DNA of 64,000 bases from Megamerina dolium (GCA_963854835.1 OY978526.1:28819073-28883072), one strand, 5' to 3'; numbered from the stretch's first letter, positions 12,804-27,100 are shown. Numbers and translations are program-made. Notes: a model not told the origin generated them from the letters alone.

Positions 12804-13407
12804 GTAAGTTTTGTATAGGTATTGTTACATTTTCATGGAAACTTCTCTCTTATGAGATAGATTAGATACATATCTCCTACTCATGGTCTTCTGGCATCAT
12901 TTTTTGGTTATTTGAAAACATATACTGTTTTGTAAAGTGACGATAGTTGGTTAAAATCCTGAGGGACGGAAAATGTTTACTATTTGGATGATCCAAAATG
13001 AACCAAAATCAGTGAAAGTCATACATTCACAAATCACTTCAAAGAAATAGTTGACTTGATGTATAAATTGCTCTTATAAATTGAAGAATAGTCAACTATA
13101 GTAGGTATACCAATAGTTGTTTGCTTGAAATATTCGCTGTAACGGTACTTAGTAACTCCTTGGAAGGTAGTCGAAGAGCCATTTTGAAATTTGCGACTCA
13201 GAAAGGTAGAACTTCTGTGATTTCGCATTTTTAAATATAATTTAGTTGAGTTCAGTTTGAGTTTAGTTGGAAATGGAGGCTTTTTGTTTCCAGCTAGGGT
13301 GATGTTCAATCAATAAGGGTCGACAAGAGAGCCGGAAAATTCTTGTAGTGGGAAGAGGTCCGAATAACACTCGTACTATAAATTTTACAGTAATATTATC
13401 GATACTA

Positions 13408-14450
13408 CCTAGTCAAGTCATAAATATTGGTACACAGAAAATCGACGCCAGATGACAACGAATTAATATTTTTCAAAAATTTTTTTTTCTTTTCATTTTG
13501 TTATTCAATGGCTACAAATCTTAGAACAACTTATTCGAAATGACTTCCATTTGCCTTCCAGCACGATCTGAGACGATCTGGCCACTCATCGATCGCGAGA
13601 TATGTCCACTGTACCGACAAGGGCTCGCTTCAACGACTCAATATTTGGGTGTCGAGTAGAGCAAGTCATACCCTATAATACAGACTACAACTCGTAATCC
13701 AACGGTTTGAGGTCTGGAGTACCAGCTGGCCAATCATCCGTTGATATGAAGTCCGGAATGTTGTTCTTTAGCCACAGTTCAGTCGTTTTTGCTTTGCGAG
13801 CTAGAGTAGAGGCATCTTTGGATCCTCGGGATGAGTTGGGATGCTTCTCTGGATGACTGAACATACACGAAGATTTTCTCGTCAGTAGACAGAATTTGTC
13901 TATGAGCGTACCGGCTGCGTAACGCTTTCGATTTTCGCTTGCATTTTCCCTCCAATGCGGCCGTGAGCAGGTGTCCAGTGTGTCGCTTGTATCCGCTGGG
14001 TCACAAATCTTCATGGACTCGGATTTTTGCGAAATTTGCATTTCTGTTATCGCAACGGTTTTCAGTTGATTCGTTTCTTCACGGCTTTGATCGCTTTCGG
14101 AATTCTCACAGTGCGCGGACGGCCGGATCTTTGACGGTCTCGTACTCCACCAATATCCTTAAACAAATTCACAGCACGTTACAAAAAATCGCGAGTAATT
14201 CCAAGCGGTCGCAACGTCCGAAAGATATCACCTTTTCTCATGTTGCATATTAGTAGGCCAAGTACAACAAAACGATTTTCGATGTTGCCCCATTCCATAA
14301 TTGAAAACAATTGATGCCAAAACCTTTTTACCTGGCAATGAAACATACACATCTACTGTGAAATCGCAGTCAAGAAGAAATGGATGCGCCCAATATTACA
14401 TTCGTAATGAATGCGTTTAATTGTGTACCAATATTTATGACTTGACTAGG
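13408..14450 (-). mobile_element. Tc1/mariner-superfamily element with perfect 29-bp terminal inverted repeats, 1,043 bp
   Basis: The left end (13408-13436, starting CCTAGTCAAGTCATAAATAT) is the exact reverse complement of the right end (14422-14450), and TA flanks both sides (13406-13407, 14451-14452). On the - strand there are transposase traces: a GVRDRQRSGRPRTV-like linker, an LLTDEKIF/'LLTRKSS' region around the first catalytic Asp, then 'LWLKNNIPDFIS' and 'DWPAGTPDLKPLDYEL', which carries the C-terminal catalytic motif of Tc1-like transposases. The pieces lie in different frames and the middle of the gene is missing. Perfect ends with a ruined gene suggest mobilisation in trans or fairly recent decay. 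Subfamily not assigned. Confidence 0.85.
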
Positions 14451-16626
14451 TAGAATGGTTAGCTCAGTTGCTATAAGTGGTCAAAATGATTACGTTTACA
14501 GAGCAGAATGCTCTTAATCTTTGATATTCAGAAATAGGTTATAGCGAAGCGAACCCTCATAGCTTCATTGTGAATAGTGAGCGGGTCAAGATATGACTCG
14601 TTCAATGGGTTTTGCAGAAAACATTATTGAATTTTTGATTTCCTTAGCTTTCAAGTCATACCTTGTCCTGGTAAATAGGCAAAACCATGCCATCAAAAAA
14701 GTTGCCCGCAAGATGGATCCACATTCGTTAGTGTCAATTCACTGAAGGGGTTGGTTTCAAAAATATAAATGAACCGAAACCTAAAAATGCATCGAAATGA
14801 CAAGAAGAAACATTTTCAATGACATGGAGTGTCAGCAACAGATATAGAACTGGATTTTAAATATTTCCGAATTAGAAATATCGTACAGGCTGGGTTTGAT
14901 TCGTAAGAGTGGGTTCGGTTGTCGATCGCGAAATGACTTATTTTTTAGATATTTTATTTATAGTATTTCTTATTTTAATTTTATTATATTTGTAATATAA
15001 TTCACTGGTTGTTATAGTCTCATTGATGTACAATAATTACTTATTATTTCTATAGTTTAAAATGTCCACTAATTACCTAAGATCGCTATGGGGGTGAAAT
15101 ATGTCCAAGTTGAGCGCCTAGTACAGAGCTCTCTCTTTAAAATTGAACATTCAAATAATTTCATTTTTTTAAGTACTCTATAAGCCTTTCAAAAATAAGT
15201 ACAAGTACATTAACTATCATTGTAGCAATGTCAAAGCCAGTGATGTCAATTGATGACAAAGTCATTTATTTTCATTTTATTTGACATTCAATTCTGAGGA
15301 TCTGTTAATCCTCATTTTATATACGAGTATATGCAATACAATTGTATTGTATGTAGATATATGTAAACAAGTGTTAAAATTACACTGCTAATGGCTGTGC
15401 GTAAACATCGGGATGTGGGCGATAGGGTTACAGGTGATGACAATATACTCGTACTCGAATGATAGTATTTCATGTTCGAAATTGTCTTCGAATAAGCCTT
15501 GGGTTTAATGTGTGTGTACTTTTACCTTTTTGCTATATTACTACTACTGCCTATGAGAATAGCAACAGCAACAACAACAATAGCTATATCAGAATTATAC
15601 AAGAATCTACCTACTACATGCTTGTATATTTGATTCTTGGTTGTAACTGATACAATTGCTATTATTGCAGCCATAGTTGTTGATATTGTTATTTCTGTAT
15701 GTATGTACAAAATAAAAGGTATCTGATATCATCATATCGTATTCTTCGTATTTCGCGACTCAAAGGCTCATGTCAAATATTAAAAAGTAATTTACACGGC
15801 ATGTCTCATATACGAGTATATACGTACGTACGCCTACAGACACAAAGCAAATTGAACGTCACCGTTGTCGTCGATGTTATTGTCATCATCAAATGAATCG
15901 TTAGTGTAGGCAAAGTGGAGGAGTATGTGTACAAAGTACAGTATGAATGAATGGAAATCATTGAATAGAGTGTGAATCTCTTGTTCAACAATACCATTGT
16001 TATCAGTGTTGGCGTATTAAATCCATGTTTTGGAAAAGATAAACTGACAAAATACTTAAAATACTGTGAGTACAATTTGTTTGTTTGTAGGTGCGAATCT
16101 AAAAAAAATTTTGGCTTTAATTGATAAAAAAAATTAAGCAATTCTTTAATCAATTCATCTAATTTTACATTATTGTCAGAAGCTGGATGGATCTTCAATA
16201 TTTCTATAGTTATAATATGATATTTTACTTTATTACAATAGCCATTCAAGACCTTAAAGACTGTTTAATCTTTTATTATGCTTCCTTTGACGATCATTTA
16301 AAATCACTTTGTACTCTTACTGCAAAATATGCGCTCAGCACTATATGATGGTAATAATAATTCGTATAAATATTTTAATATATATTTTTTGAAATTTTAT
16401 TTTTTGGATAAAAAAAGCCAAAATTTGAGTTGAAAAGAAATGCGATATGAGTGTATAAGGACGAATGCGAGTGTGTATAAATTTGATAAGTGGAATTTTG
16501 CATCTTTTATCAGCACTTTATACTCACGTATCGAGCACACTATGTACGTGAGAAGACTGCCGCATATATGATATTCGTATGCATAGTTGGCTTTCCATTA
16601 CTTCGTATATTTTTCTTGTATTTTTT

Positions 16627-18512
16627 ATACCCTGCATAATGCAATATGCATGGTATATTCATTTCGGTCAGATGTTTGTGTCCACTTGAAGGAATCTCCG
16701 GAGATATAGACATGGATATATATTCGTGATCAGCGTCGATTAAATTTTCGATTTAACGATGTCCGTCCGTCCGTCCGTCCGTCCGTCCGTCCGTCCGTCC
16801 GTCCGTCTGTCTGTCACCTGGCTGGTTCGCACGATAACTTGAGTAAATATTGAGCTATTACGATGAAATTTGGCATAAGTAATCTATGATCCAAGGGTAC
16901 GGAGGGGATTGATATTGGGCATGATCGGTCAATAACCACGCCCACACCAAGCATTCAAAGCGACTAACCTCGAAATTTTCAAAATCTTTAAGTTACTATA
17001 ACTCACACAATATACCACTTGGGACAACAATATTTTGCACATAGAGTTATATTATACTACTATATAATCTCACCAAAAGTGGATGAGCCACGCCTACTTT
17101 CTAGCGTAGCTCCCATACAAAGTGTCTGTACTTCTTTTAAATTGAAACTGCTGTAACTTCTACAATGTTCTGTCTAGAATAACCATAATTGACACTTAGA
17201 TTAACACGGTGGTCAGAAATAATATGACAGAAAATCAATGTGCCACGCCCACTCCTTTTTGGGTCTCCCATACAAAGTTGCGGAAATTAAAAAAAATGTT
17301 ACCGGTTATAACTTGCAAACTATTCAGCGTAGAATAACGAGATTTAAGGTGTGGATTAGTATTGTACGAGCAACTAGGCTCACAGAAAATGGGCGCACCA
17401 CGCCCAGTGTTTATCGTAGCCCCCATACAAATTTTAAATTGAAACAGCTGTAACTTCGGCAATCTTCTGTCTAGAATAACCATAATTGACACTTAAATTA
17501 ATATCGTAGTCGGCAAAAATCTGGCAGAAAATCAGTGTGCCACGCCCACTCCTTCATGGGTCTCCCATACAAAGTCGAGTGAATTAAACTAAAATTTTAA
17601 GCTCCATAACTTACAAACCATTTAGCCTAGGACAACGAGACTTAGGGTATGGATTAGTATTGTACGAGCAACTAGGCTCACAGAAAATGGGCGCACCACG
17701 CCCAGTGTTTATCGTAGCCCCCATACAAATTTTAAATTGAAACAGCTGTAACTTAGGCAATCTTATGTCTACAATAACCATAATTGACACTTAAATTAAT
17801 ATCGTAGTCGGAAATAATCCTGCGAAAAATCAGCGTACCACGCCCACTTCTTATTGGGGCTCCCATACAAAGTTGAGGAAATTAAACAAAAATGTTAAGC
17901 TCCATAACTTACAAACCATTTAGCCTAGGACAACGAGACTTAGGGTATGGATTAGTATTGTACGAGCAACTAGGCTCACAGAAAATGGGCGCACCACGCC
18001 CAGTGTTTATCGTAGCCCCCATACAAATTTTAAATTGAAACAGCTGTAACTTAGGCAATCTTATGTCTACAATAACCATAATTGACACTTAAATTAATAT
18101 CGTAGTCGGAAATAATCTGGCGAAAAATCAGCGTACCACGCCCACTTCTTATTGGGGCTCCCATACAAAGTTGAGGAAATTAAACAAAAATGTTAACCAC
18201 CATAACTTAGAAACTATTCAACTTAGGACACCAAATTTAAGGTGTGGATTAACATTGAAAAATTAATTGGATTTACTAGAAAGTGGTAAGCCACGCCCAC
18301 TTTTTATATAGCTCCCATACTAAGCCTCGGAATTATCTTAAAATCCCTTTACTTCGTCAAAGTCAACCATATTTCGGGTGTAAATTAGTAGTATATGCAA
18401 AAATTGTTTCTCGAAAAGTGGAAATAAAAGAATAAACTTTTTATATATAAATCTACATATGCAGGGTATAGTTTGGTCGGCCCCAGCCGACTGTAAGGAG
18501 ATTTTTTTTTTT
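16627..18512 (-). repeat. Family C array element, reverse copy with higher-order repeats
   Basis: This is the reverse complement of the 9054-10585 element: it begins TATACCCTGCATAATGCAAT and ends with the same GTCGGCCCCAGCCGACTG motif seen at the start of the forward copy. A (GTCC)n run (16761-16816) mirrors the (GGAC)n run. Identity looks very high: the 85-codon frame at 17235-17492 differs from its counterpart by only a few residues. It is longer than the forward copy because a 298-bp unit (two subunits) is repeated three times (CAGAAAATGGGCGCACC at 17383, 17681 and 17979). Confidence 0.8.
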
Positions 18513-19077
18513 TGTTATTTCTCTAAATGCATATTTTTTCGCTTATCACTTACAATGCTGGTTGGTTGGATACTTTAGTAATTTTATGCTAGCTTTTGCT
18601 TCATGATTTCTATTATCATTGATGCTGACGATACCGAATACTATGTATTTGCATCCGGTGCATGAGTATGTGTCCCATAGTTCATGTTGATGCTGAACAT
18701 GCTATGCTACTTGGCCAGTACGTGGTGAGGTGACTTTAAAATATGACTTATACAATTTTTTTATCTTTGTAAAAAATTATTTTTGTGTCCATATACTCAC
18801 CCATGCGCAGACACACACACACGCACACACTGTAATAAGCATATATATTGCTCGCAGAGTTCAAGAGCACGATTTTTTTCGATGAAATTTTTTTCTGAAT
18901 GGAAAAAATTACACGCCCAAACATACAGTCACACATATTATGTACGATAAAGTACGTACATGAAGGTGGATGCAATTGTAAGGGTTAAATTGTATAAAGT
19001 AGAATTTTGCAAATGTGGCTTAGCGAAAACAAAAAAGTTTGGATAAGTTTGTTGCAATCATTAGAATTTTAGCACTT

Positions 19078-20215
19078 TTGTAATGGAGCACCTTTAAGAG
19101 GCAGAAATCGAGGTTAAGTATGTTTGAAGAAAATGTTGGCGAGAGATAATTAATGAAGTGTGCTCCAGTGCTTTAGAAGCGATTCTGGGGCTACGGTTAT
19201 TTATCGATTTGAAGGTGTTTTTGGGTTGATTTTGTATAGGAGCCCGCTTAGACGGGGGAGTTAGGGAGTCAGTACGTTTGGTGAGAATGTTGACGACAGA
19301 AAATTAATGAAGATCTGTCATACATTGTAGTGCTGTAGAAGCGATTCTGAGCAAGCTATGGAGTTACTTATTGGTTTTAAGGTGTTTTTGGTTTTTATAT
19401 GGGAGCCCTGTTAGAGGGTGGAGTTAGGGAGACAATACGTTTTGTGAAAATGTTGACGAGAGAAAATTAATGGAGGTCGGTCATAAATTTCAATGCTCTA
19501 GCGGCCATTAGCAGCGATTATAGGGTTATTTATCAATTTGAAGGTGTAAGAGCGTTCATGGGTGCCCTTTGTGAGGGTGGAGTTAGAGAGTAAGTATGTT
19601 TGGAGATAAAGCTCAGGAGTGAAAATTAATGGGAGCTGATCATAAGTGTAGTTGTGGGGTTATTTGTTGATATTCAGCTGCATTTTGCATTCATTTCCTA
19701 CGGCAGTTCTCTTAATGGGTCAAGATAGGGAATAAGTATATTTGGAAGAAATTGGAGCCAGTTATCCTAAGAGCAATTCTTGAGCAGCTATGTCGTTATT
19801 ATATATAAATCTTACAGTTCCAGGGAGAAACAAAGGGCCATATATATCGTTATTAATCGCATTTTATGTGTTTTTGTGAACATTTTGTATGGGAGCCCAC
19901 ACGTGGGGTGGATGTAGACAATGAGAATATTTGGTGGTAATGTTCGGGAGAAAAAACTAAAGAGAATTGTGCCATACACTTCACCAATGCAATGCTAGTT
20001 GTGGAGTTATTTGTCGATTTTCAGGTATTTTTGTGATCATTTTCAATGGGAGCCCTCTTACAGGCTGGAGATAGAAAGTAGATATATATCAAGGAAACAT
20101 TAGAAAGATAAAATTAATGAGTCCTGATCATACAATTCAGCGCTCTAGAAGTGATTTTTGGGCTTCTATGGAATTATTTATGGACTTTTAGGTGATTTTT
20201 CTTTGTTTTTGATAT
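19078..20215 (+). repeat. Family A diverged tandem array, about seven units
   Basis: Anchors (TATGGGAGCCC and variants) fall at about 19084, 19238, 19400, 19559, 19701, 19890 and 20047, spacings 154, 162, 159, 142, 189 and 157. Between anchors each unit repeats the order GGTGGAGTTAGGGAG, AAAATTAATGGAG, CATACATT, AGAAGCGATT, GGGTTATTTATCGATTT. This is the best-preserved family A array. Confidence 0.8.
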
Positions 20216-22409
20216 GGTTCACCTTAATATATGTTTATTTTACACTCACGCACACACATACACCTACATAGAAGTGCATTATTTTAATAAAACACTACAC
20301 CCTCGCATTCATTCGGTCATAGGTATACATAAATATATTCAACCTATGCAAACTCTGAACTTTCGAGAGCCTGGCGGCATTTTTTTTTTTTTTTGGACTT
20401 TTTTAAAACTATTTTAATACACGCATCACACATACATACTTACAACCACCTCAAAGCACTAATTTATACATTACACTGCCGAGCGTCACTTTACGGGAAA
20501 TTCTTTGTCTCTATAGATGAGTGTGTGTTTGTATGTGTGTTTGTGTCGGTTTTTTTTTATTTGTGTTACAATTTTACCCATTTTTACAGCAATTAAAATT
20601 TCTGCATCGTGTAGCATTAATTTAGAAAGCACAAACAGATAAGAATTAAAACCAAAAAGAAATGTATGAATTTAAAAATAAAAGTAATGCGTTGGTACCT
20701 AAAATTTTTCGTAAAAATTTTCAAGAGCAGGTTGTTGCATTCTACCTTTGGCTATCAGCAAGTAACATTACATTTTCACTATGACAACCTTATTATCCCT
20801 ATTGCTACTTCTATTCACCCATACACACACACACTTGCATTTTATTTTATTACAAGCTCTAAATACTATGAAGCTGTGATGGTCTTCGGGTTACAGAATG
20901 GTTCGCTGGTTAGTTAGCTGGTATGCATAAATCGTAAAATTGTCAAAAAAAATAATCGTAAGAAAATTTACTTATGTATGTCGAACGAGACCAAAAATTA
21001 TGGAATTTTTATGAAAATTCCAACATAAAGTTCGTACATCTACCCTCAAACTCCAGTTGCGAGCATTAGTTCCACTTTGATATTGGCATGAAACCAAAGA
21101 AAAAGAGACTGTAGGTGTGGCTATGATTTTATCTTTGGTTTTTTTTTTTTTTTCTCTTTTCTTTTTTGGTTTCAAATTAGTGCACGTTGTAGTACTTGTC
21201 ATTACTGCTGTCGTCAGAGTGCTTGCTGTTGATAGTTTCCCCCTAAAATTTTCATATTGCAATATTTGAAAACTAAAAATTATATTTCAAGCTTCGTTTT
21301 GTTTTATTCACTCATTAGCTTCTTTTTCTATTTTTATTATTTTTTTATTAGATGATATGTTATCTATCTCTCTCCCTCTCTCTCGCACTGTATTTATATG
21401 CTTCACATTGAGCCACAAATTTTAAACCATCACCGCATACATGTAAAACTTAATTTTCGACAATGATGGTTTTCAATTTAGTTCTAAAAGAGAACATCAG
21501 CATCAACAACAGCAGTTGCATCAACTGAACCAAATTATAAATATTATAAAGCAGCAACAAACAATTAACAACTAATCCAACGCACAGTAATCCATCTAAT
21601 AGACAAAATTCAGAAAAAAATTTAATTCATAATGTCAAAGAAACACAAAATTCAGTGCCATTTTAAATAAGCTCGTACTATAATGCCACAAGTATGTTGC
21701 ATGCAATTAATTTATTTAGTCCGTTGAACGAAAAACATCTGAAAATGTGTTTTTGAAAACTCTCAGGCCAAATTTTCTATTACCTATTTGGAATTTATTC
21801 AAGAAATTTTGATTTTATTTTTATTAAAATTTTAATTTTAAAATTTATTACTTTAGTAAAAGAAAATCTATCAAAAAAATTGAAAAGAGATTCTCAATGA
21901 ATGTAAGGAATGTAAGTAAGTAAGTAAGAATGTAAGGATTTTTTTGATATGTATAATGTTTTTCGATTTCAGAAATGAATTAAATTCGAATATAGAACAA
22001 AACACAATTTTCAACAAAAAATTCTGCATATTATACTGATTTCTTTGTTCATCCTAAAAGTATGCAACGATGGGGAAATATAAAAAAATATACATAGCTG
22101 GTATTTTGGTTGGCGTTACAAGACCCTAAGGACCTTGGACTTCAAGTATTGTTGTGAATTTTTAATAAAAACATTATGTTAAGGGACTTCTTACGATTCT
22201 AAGGTGATTTGGCATGAGAAGTAATGCCTACTCGCCCCAACACTGCAATCACGAATTATCCATTTCGTATCTCGTACGACCCTAAGAGTAATTTATTTGT
22301 TTTAGGAAGCTAAATAGGTAATTATAAGACACATTCTTTTAATCCACATTCTCATTCTATATAAGAACGAGCAACTGGCTAGTTTTATTGACCCCTGAGA
22401 ATGACGAAC

Positions 22410-22600
22410 TCTTATGACATTATTTTTTATGGGGATATTGTCACAAAATTCAACGCTTTTATTGGCAAATTTTCACTGCCAGATGAATTTCTTACTCTCA
22501 CGTCGACACTGTTTGAGGGAAGAAAATTTTGGCTTCCTGAAATACGACTGTTTAATTGTCCTCAGCTAGATTTGAATCCACGCAAAGGAAGGGTTTTATT
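22410..22600 (-). mobile_element. tRNA-derived SINE, diverged copy
   Basis: On the - strand GTGGATTCAAATC stands where box B should be, and complement of GGCAAATTTTCACTGCCAGA matches the SINE body. The ends and box A are eroded. This is an older copy. Confidence 0.5.
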
Positions 22601-24119
22601 GAAAAAAAAGGAAAATTGCAGCCGGGGGGATCTTCAAATGATAATGAAAATCATTGAATTCATTCTTTTGCAATAACTTGCCAATTATGAAAAACTTTAA
22701 AATATTTCGAAATATATATTTTGTACCGAATACCAGCCAATGACACAGCGTCTACTAGTATTTTATTTTATTAAACTCAGTGCAATTTGTCTCTAATTTG
22801 GTCCCATTGTTCTATGGGATGACAGCAATGTACAATGTCAGCTGCAATGGCAAATGAACAACGACGAAAAAGATCAACAACAATAGCCACAACAGCAAAT
22901 ATCACTTAAGCTTGTATTTACATATACATATGTATTCACATACTATTGCTATTTTATGTACATGAACATGCTTATATATAAATGCATATATGCATAGTGC
23001 ATAACGACTACTGACATGAATGTCTATATATTGTAAATGTATATGTGTGTGTTTGTGTATATGTGCAAATGTCTGCGGTCTGCTTTGTGACTCTTTCCAG
23101 TTTTGACCTTTGATAAATTTAATTTGCCATCATTCATAGTGTATAATGCGCGCCAGCTAAACTGAGAGCATAAATTGCTTGTTTGTCGCATGCAAAAAGG
23201 CAAACATACCTACATAGAATTATTGAGGGGTGCATGTACATAAAACAGCACATATATAAATATACCGACATTCGCAAGCATTTAAATGAGAACAAATGCT
23301 TTTGTGAATATAATACATACACTAAGGCGCTCAGCTATATGCATACAAATACACGCATAATAAGCACGCGACTATTTTATGCATTTGCGTATAGGTGCTT
23401 ATATGCACATACGAGTGTATTTATGCATTTTTTGTACACATTAAATACAAACGAACATAGAAAGCATTTTCATGAGCATTTTTTATTTGCTTTGCTTCAA
23501 CTAATGATGAGTTTAAATTATTTTTGTTCATTGTCCTTGATAAAGACAAAATAAACAAACACTACCCACTTCATTAAGAAGATTTTGTGAATAATCACAT
23601 TAACTACTACTATGACAACTAATAATTTACATAGGATATGTATACCACTTTATATAGCTTAAGCGGTTTAATTTAACTTCAGTACTCATAATTCTCACAT
23701 GGTTTATTGCAAAATCTAATATAATAGTTGTTGTATAAATATTTGCAGATTTTAATTGTCAAGCTAAAGTACTTTCTAAGTATACGTAAGATATGAATAT
23801 TATAACTTAATAAGTCGTGTATTTGATGCCATGTGTGTTTAACTCAGAGCCTGCTATGAAGAATTTATTCAACGGCAGTTTGCGAATAATTTCTAAATTT
23901 TTCGAATATTAATTCCCTTCTTTTTTTTGCCCAAATTTTATGTCACAAGACAACATAAATGAAAGAAACTATCGACTATGTGCTGAAAAGCGTTTATTAC
24001 TAAGTACGTACATATGTATAATCCTACCAAGAGGTTTCTAATTAACTGGATGAATGCAATAATATAGTTTTGGTCAAAAATCATACCCAATCTTTTTCAA
24101 AATAAATAAAAAAATTTAC

Positions 24120-24480
24120 GAAAATCGGTAAAAAATCCCTCATCCCATTAATTATTGCTCCTAAACATTTTCCCGAAATACACTCACCCCATGTCAGCAA
24201 TCTTTATTTGGGCTAAAGTAAAAAATAATATTTTTTTAAAAAAGTCAGTTCCAAAGAGTGTTAAAATATATTATTAACCCTCATTATTTTCGCGTTGTAA
24301 CATTGTTTGTGAACATATTTACCCTCAAACCTACCCTAGCCTTAACCCTTGGTAGGCTTCCATACTCAAATGTACCTCAAACGACCTGAAAACTAAGAAA
24401 TAAACCCCATAGCTTACCAGAAATCACCCATAGAACAGTAAAATGTAAGACAGAAGCATATTAATTATCCCCTCCAATAA
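24120..24480 (-). repeat. Family A fragment in reverse orientation
   Basis: The reverse complement reads GCTATGGGGTTTATTTC, GTTTTCAGGTCG, GAGTATGGAAGCC, and AGGAGCAATAATTAATGGGA, which are the family A unit landmarks in the right order. About two units, heavily diverged. Confidence 0.55.
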
Positions 24481-26049
24481 TATTTTTGCTTAGTTAAAAA
24501 AGTCTGATAACATCTGAATCATTTGAAAAATCATATTTTTTACGTTTTTCAATCAAATCGATTTAAATGAAATGTAATTACAACTGCTATGGTTATTTCG
24601 TGTTGTAAACATTCGAATAAAAACATTACGCGTCTTTCTATTTGTGTAATTTCGTAATTAATACACAGTAAGAATATATTTTCCATTCATCTTCCCTACT
24701 TTTCTAAAGAACATAAATAATATTAGTAAAGCAAACTTTCGATAGAATTTTGTGCAATTCGTTTATTTTTGAAAACTCATATTTATGTTATAGCTTAAAA
24801 TATTTCAATACTATGTAGTATGTATGCAGGTATGTGTACAGTAAGATTTTTCTTCTCTTCAACATACTCTTTTGCTACATTCTATTGTAAATAAGTTTCT
24901 ATCAAAAGAAATATATGAAAGCGCAAACTTTAATTTCATTTTATAAAATATAAATTGAAAAAAAAGGAGTACAGCATTTTACGAGAGAAGACATGTAGAG
25001 GAGAAAAGAAAGAGTGGGCAAAAAAAAAAATAATAAAAATCTCGTAACCAACTTAATTTCCGATCAACGTTATTATTCCCATATTATTTTTTTTCTTCTT
25101 CTGCTTTTTGTCGTTTATCCTAAGTATTTTTTATCGATTTGAGAAACAGTCGAGAAAAATGTCATCAACGTACCATACACAATTTCCGCATGAAAACGTA
25201 TAACTTAAGCACAAGCTTTATATTTGCATCCAACAGCCAGCTAACTTTCAGTAGCAGCTACGGCAGCAGCTATTGTCAACTTGCAAGTTTTACTGAAAAA
25301 TAAATTAAACGAAAAAAAAATATATATATATACAAATACATACATATATGTTGTATTAAAAAAATAGAAAGAGTTAGTTCGCATCGGCAACCACCAACAC
25401 CGATAATTTTTTTTTTTTTTTGTGTCAGATGAAAAAATTCCTTTAGCATTTTTGTGGTACTCTTATTTACAGTCTATTATTAGCTGATAAGTAAATTTTC
25501 ATGCCAGAAATGAAAATTACAGAAAAAAAAAATGCAAAAAATTTAACTTCGATAATAACGAAGCTTAGACACCCTGCAATATGACAGAGAGGTAGATAAA
25601 CTTTCGCTAAAAAACATACATTTATGCTAAGTAAAGGCGTGCTTTTTAGCTGGCATCAATCTTTTTCAAATATACCTGCTCTTCAATGAAAATTATCGTA
25701 TGTGCTGTGACAATATCCGTCACCAGTTCCCATGGGTGTTAGGTGTAGTGTAGGGTGTTAAAACCGATGCGTAATACTGCTACTGATACTTTTGTAGCAA
25801 TATAATTCACACAAAAATCCAATCGAAGAAATTTCGTATGGATGATGAAAAGAGCGCAGTATGTAACGAAAAAATTACTTCGAAAAATAGTACATTCTGT
25901 TTTTCGACAAAAATATAATACTCTCTTACTTTTTGGATTTACTATAGTTACTTAATAACAAAGTGACACAGTATTTGTGGAGACGGAATAATTCTAACTG
26001 AAGGTGACGGATCTAAACTCATATTGTAAAATTTTGACAACTTTTTACA

Positions 26050-27100
26050 TTTTAAGGCAACAATTTTTTTACGGCCATATTAAATTTCCAATTTTTCGGC
26101 TGACGCCTTTTAGAATAAGTGGAAAAAAAGAGTTAAAATTCATACAGGTACAGTAAAATTTCACTCATGAAAGGTTCGTTTTGATCACTTTTTTTGGAAA
26201 GTCTGAATAAAAATGTATTTTCGAGGTCTCTAAAGGGTTAAAATTTTCCATGAAATTATTCGCCACAAAATTTCACTAGGGTTACTTTTAGACAAGATCT
26301 TTATACCAAGAACGTAAAAGTTCACAGAAAATAAAAAGACAAATATGACCCCTTGAAATATGCAACTTTTTTATACATTATTTTAATCACACACGGTGTC
26401 CACATGTGACTCCACTGCTGGGCCTACTGCTCCCTCTTCAAATTCTTCATGATCATATGTTGAGACTTACTTGTTGAAAGCTTAATTAAAACTGTCGTAA
26501 AAAAGCAAATCACTTTTCTTGTGTTTGAAAGAAATTTACCCGAGGCACAGCGAAAGAAAAATTTGAATTTAAAGAACCAGCAGTGGAGTCACAGGTGGAC
26601 ATCATGCATTACTCAGATAGTGATGATAGCGATGATTGCGATGCTGATGTCCCATGCGACGAAACATCACCCTCGAAAAGAGCTAGAGTTATAATTATGA
26701 AGAAATTATAAAAATGTTGCATATTTCAAGGGATCATATTTATTTTTTATTTTCTGTGGACTTTTCCGTTCTTTGTATAACGATTTTGTCTGAGAACACC
26801 CCTAGTTAAATTTTCTGGTGAATAATTTTTTAGAACACTTTAACCCTCTAGCGACCACCCAAATGCCATTTTATTTGATTTTTCCAAAAAATGGGTCAAA
26901 ATTACCCTTTCATAAGGGAACCAGTGTATTAAAATGTTCTACAAAACTATTCCTCGTGAAACTTCACTGCATATGTGTAAGTTACATATTTCGCTCCTAT
27001 ATGAATTTTAACCCTTTTGCCAATTTATTCTAAAAGGTGTCAAATAAAAAAAATTGCAAATTTAATATGGTCATAAACAAAAATTTGACACTGAAAACGC
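26050..27100. repeat. Foldback element with long inverted arms and a nested palindrome
   Basis: The left arm (about 26050-26372) and the right arm (about 26700-27100) are reverse complements with scattered differences; blocks such as CCATATTAAATTT, CCTTTTAGAATAA, GTTAAAATTCATA and CTTGAAATATGCAAC occur in mirrored order. Inside, GGTGTCCACATGTGACTCCA (26395 on) mirrors a second block at 26576-26603. The centre holds a short frame with an acidic run 'DIMHYSDSDDSDDCDADVP' ending at a stop near 26710; acidic N-termini occur in some transposases, but this alone is not enough to name one. Confidence 0.7.
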
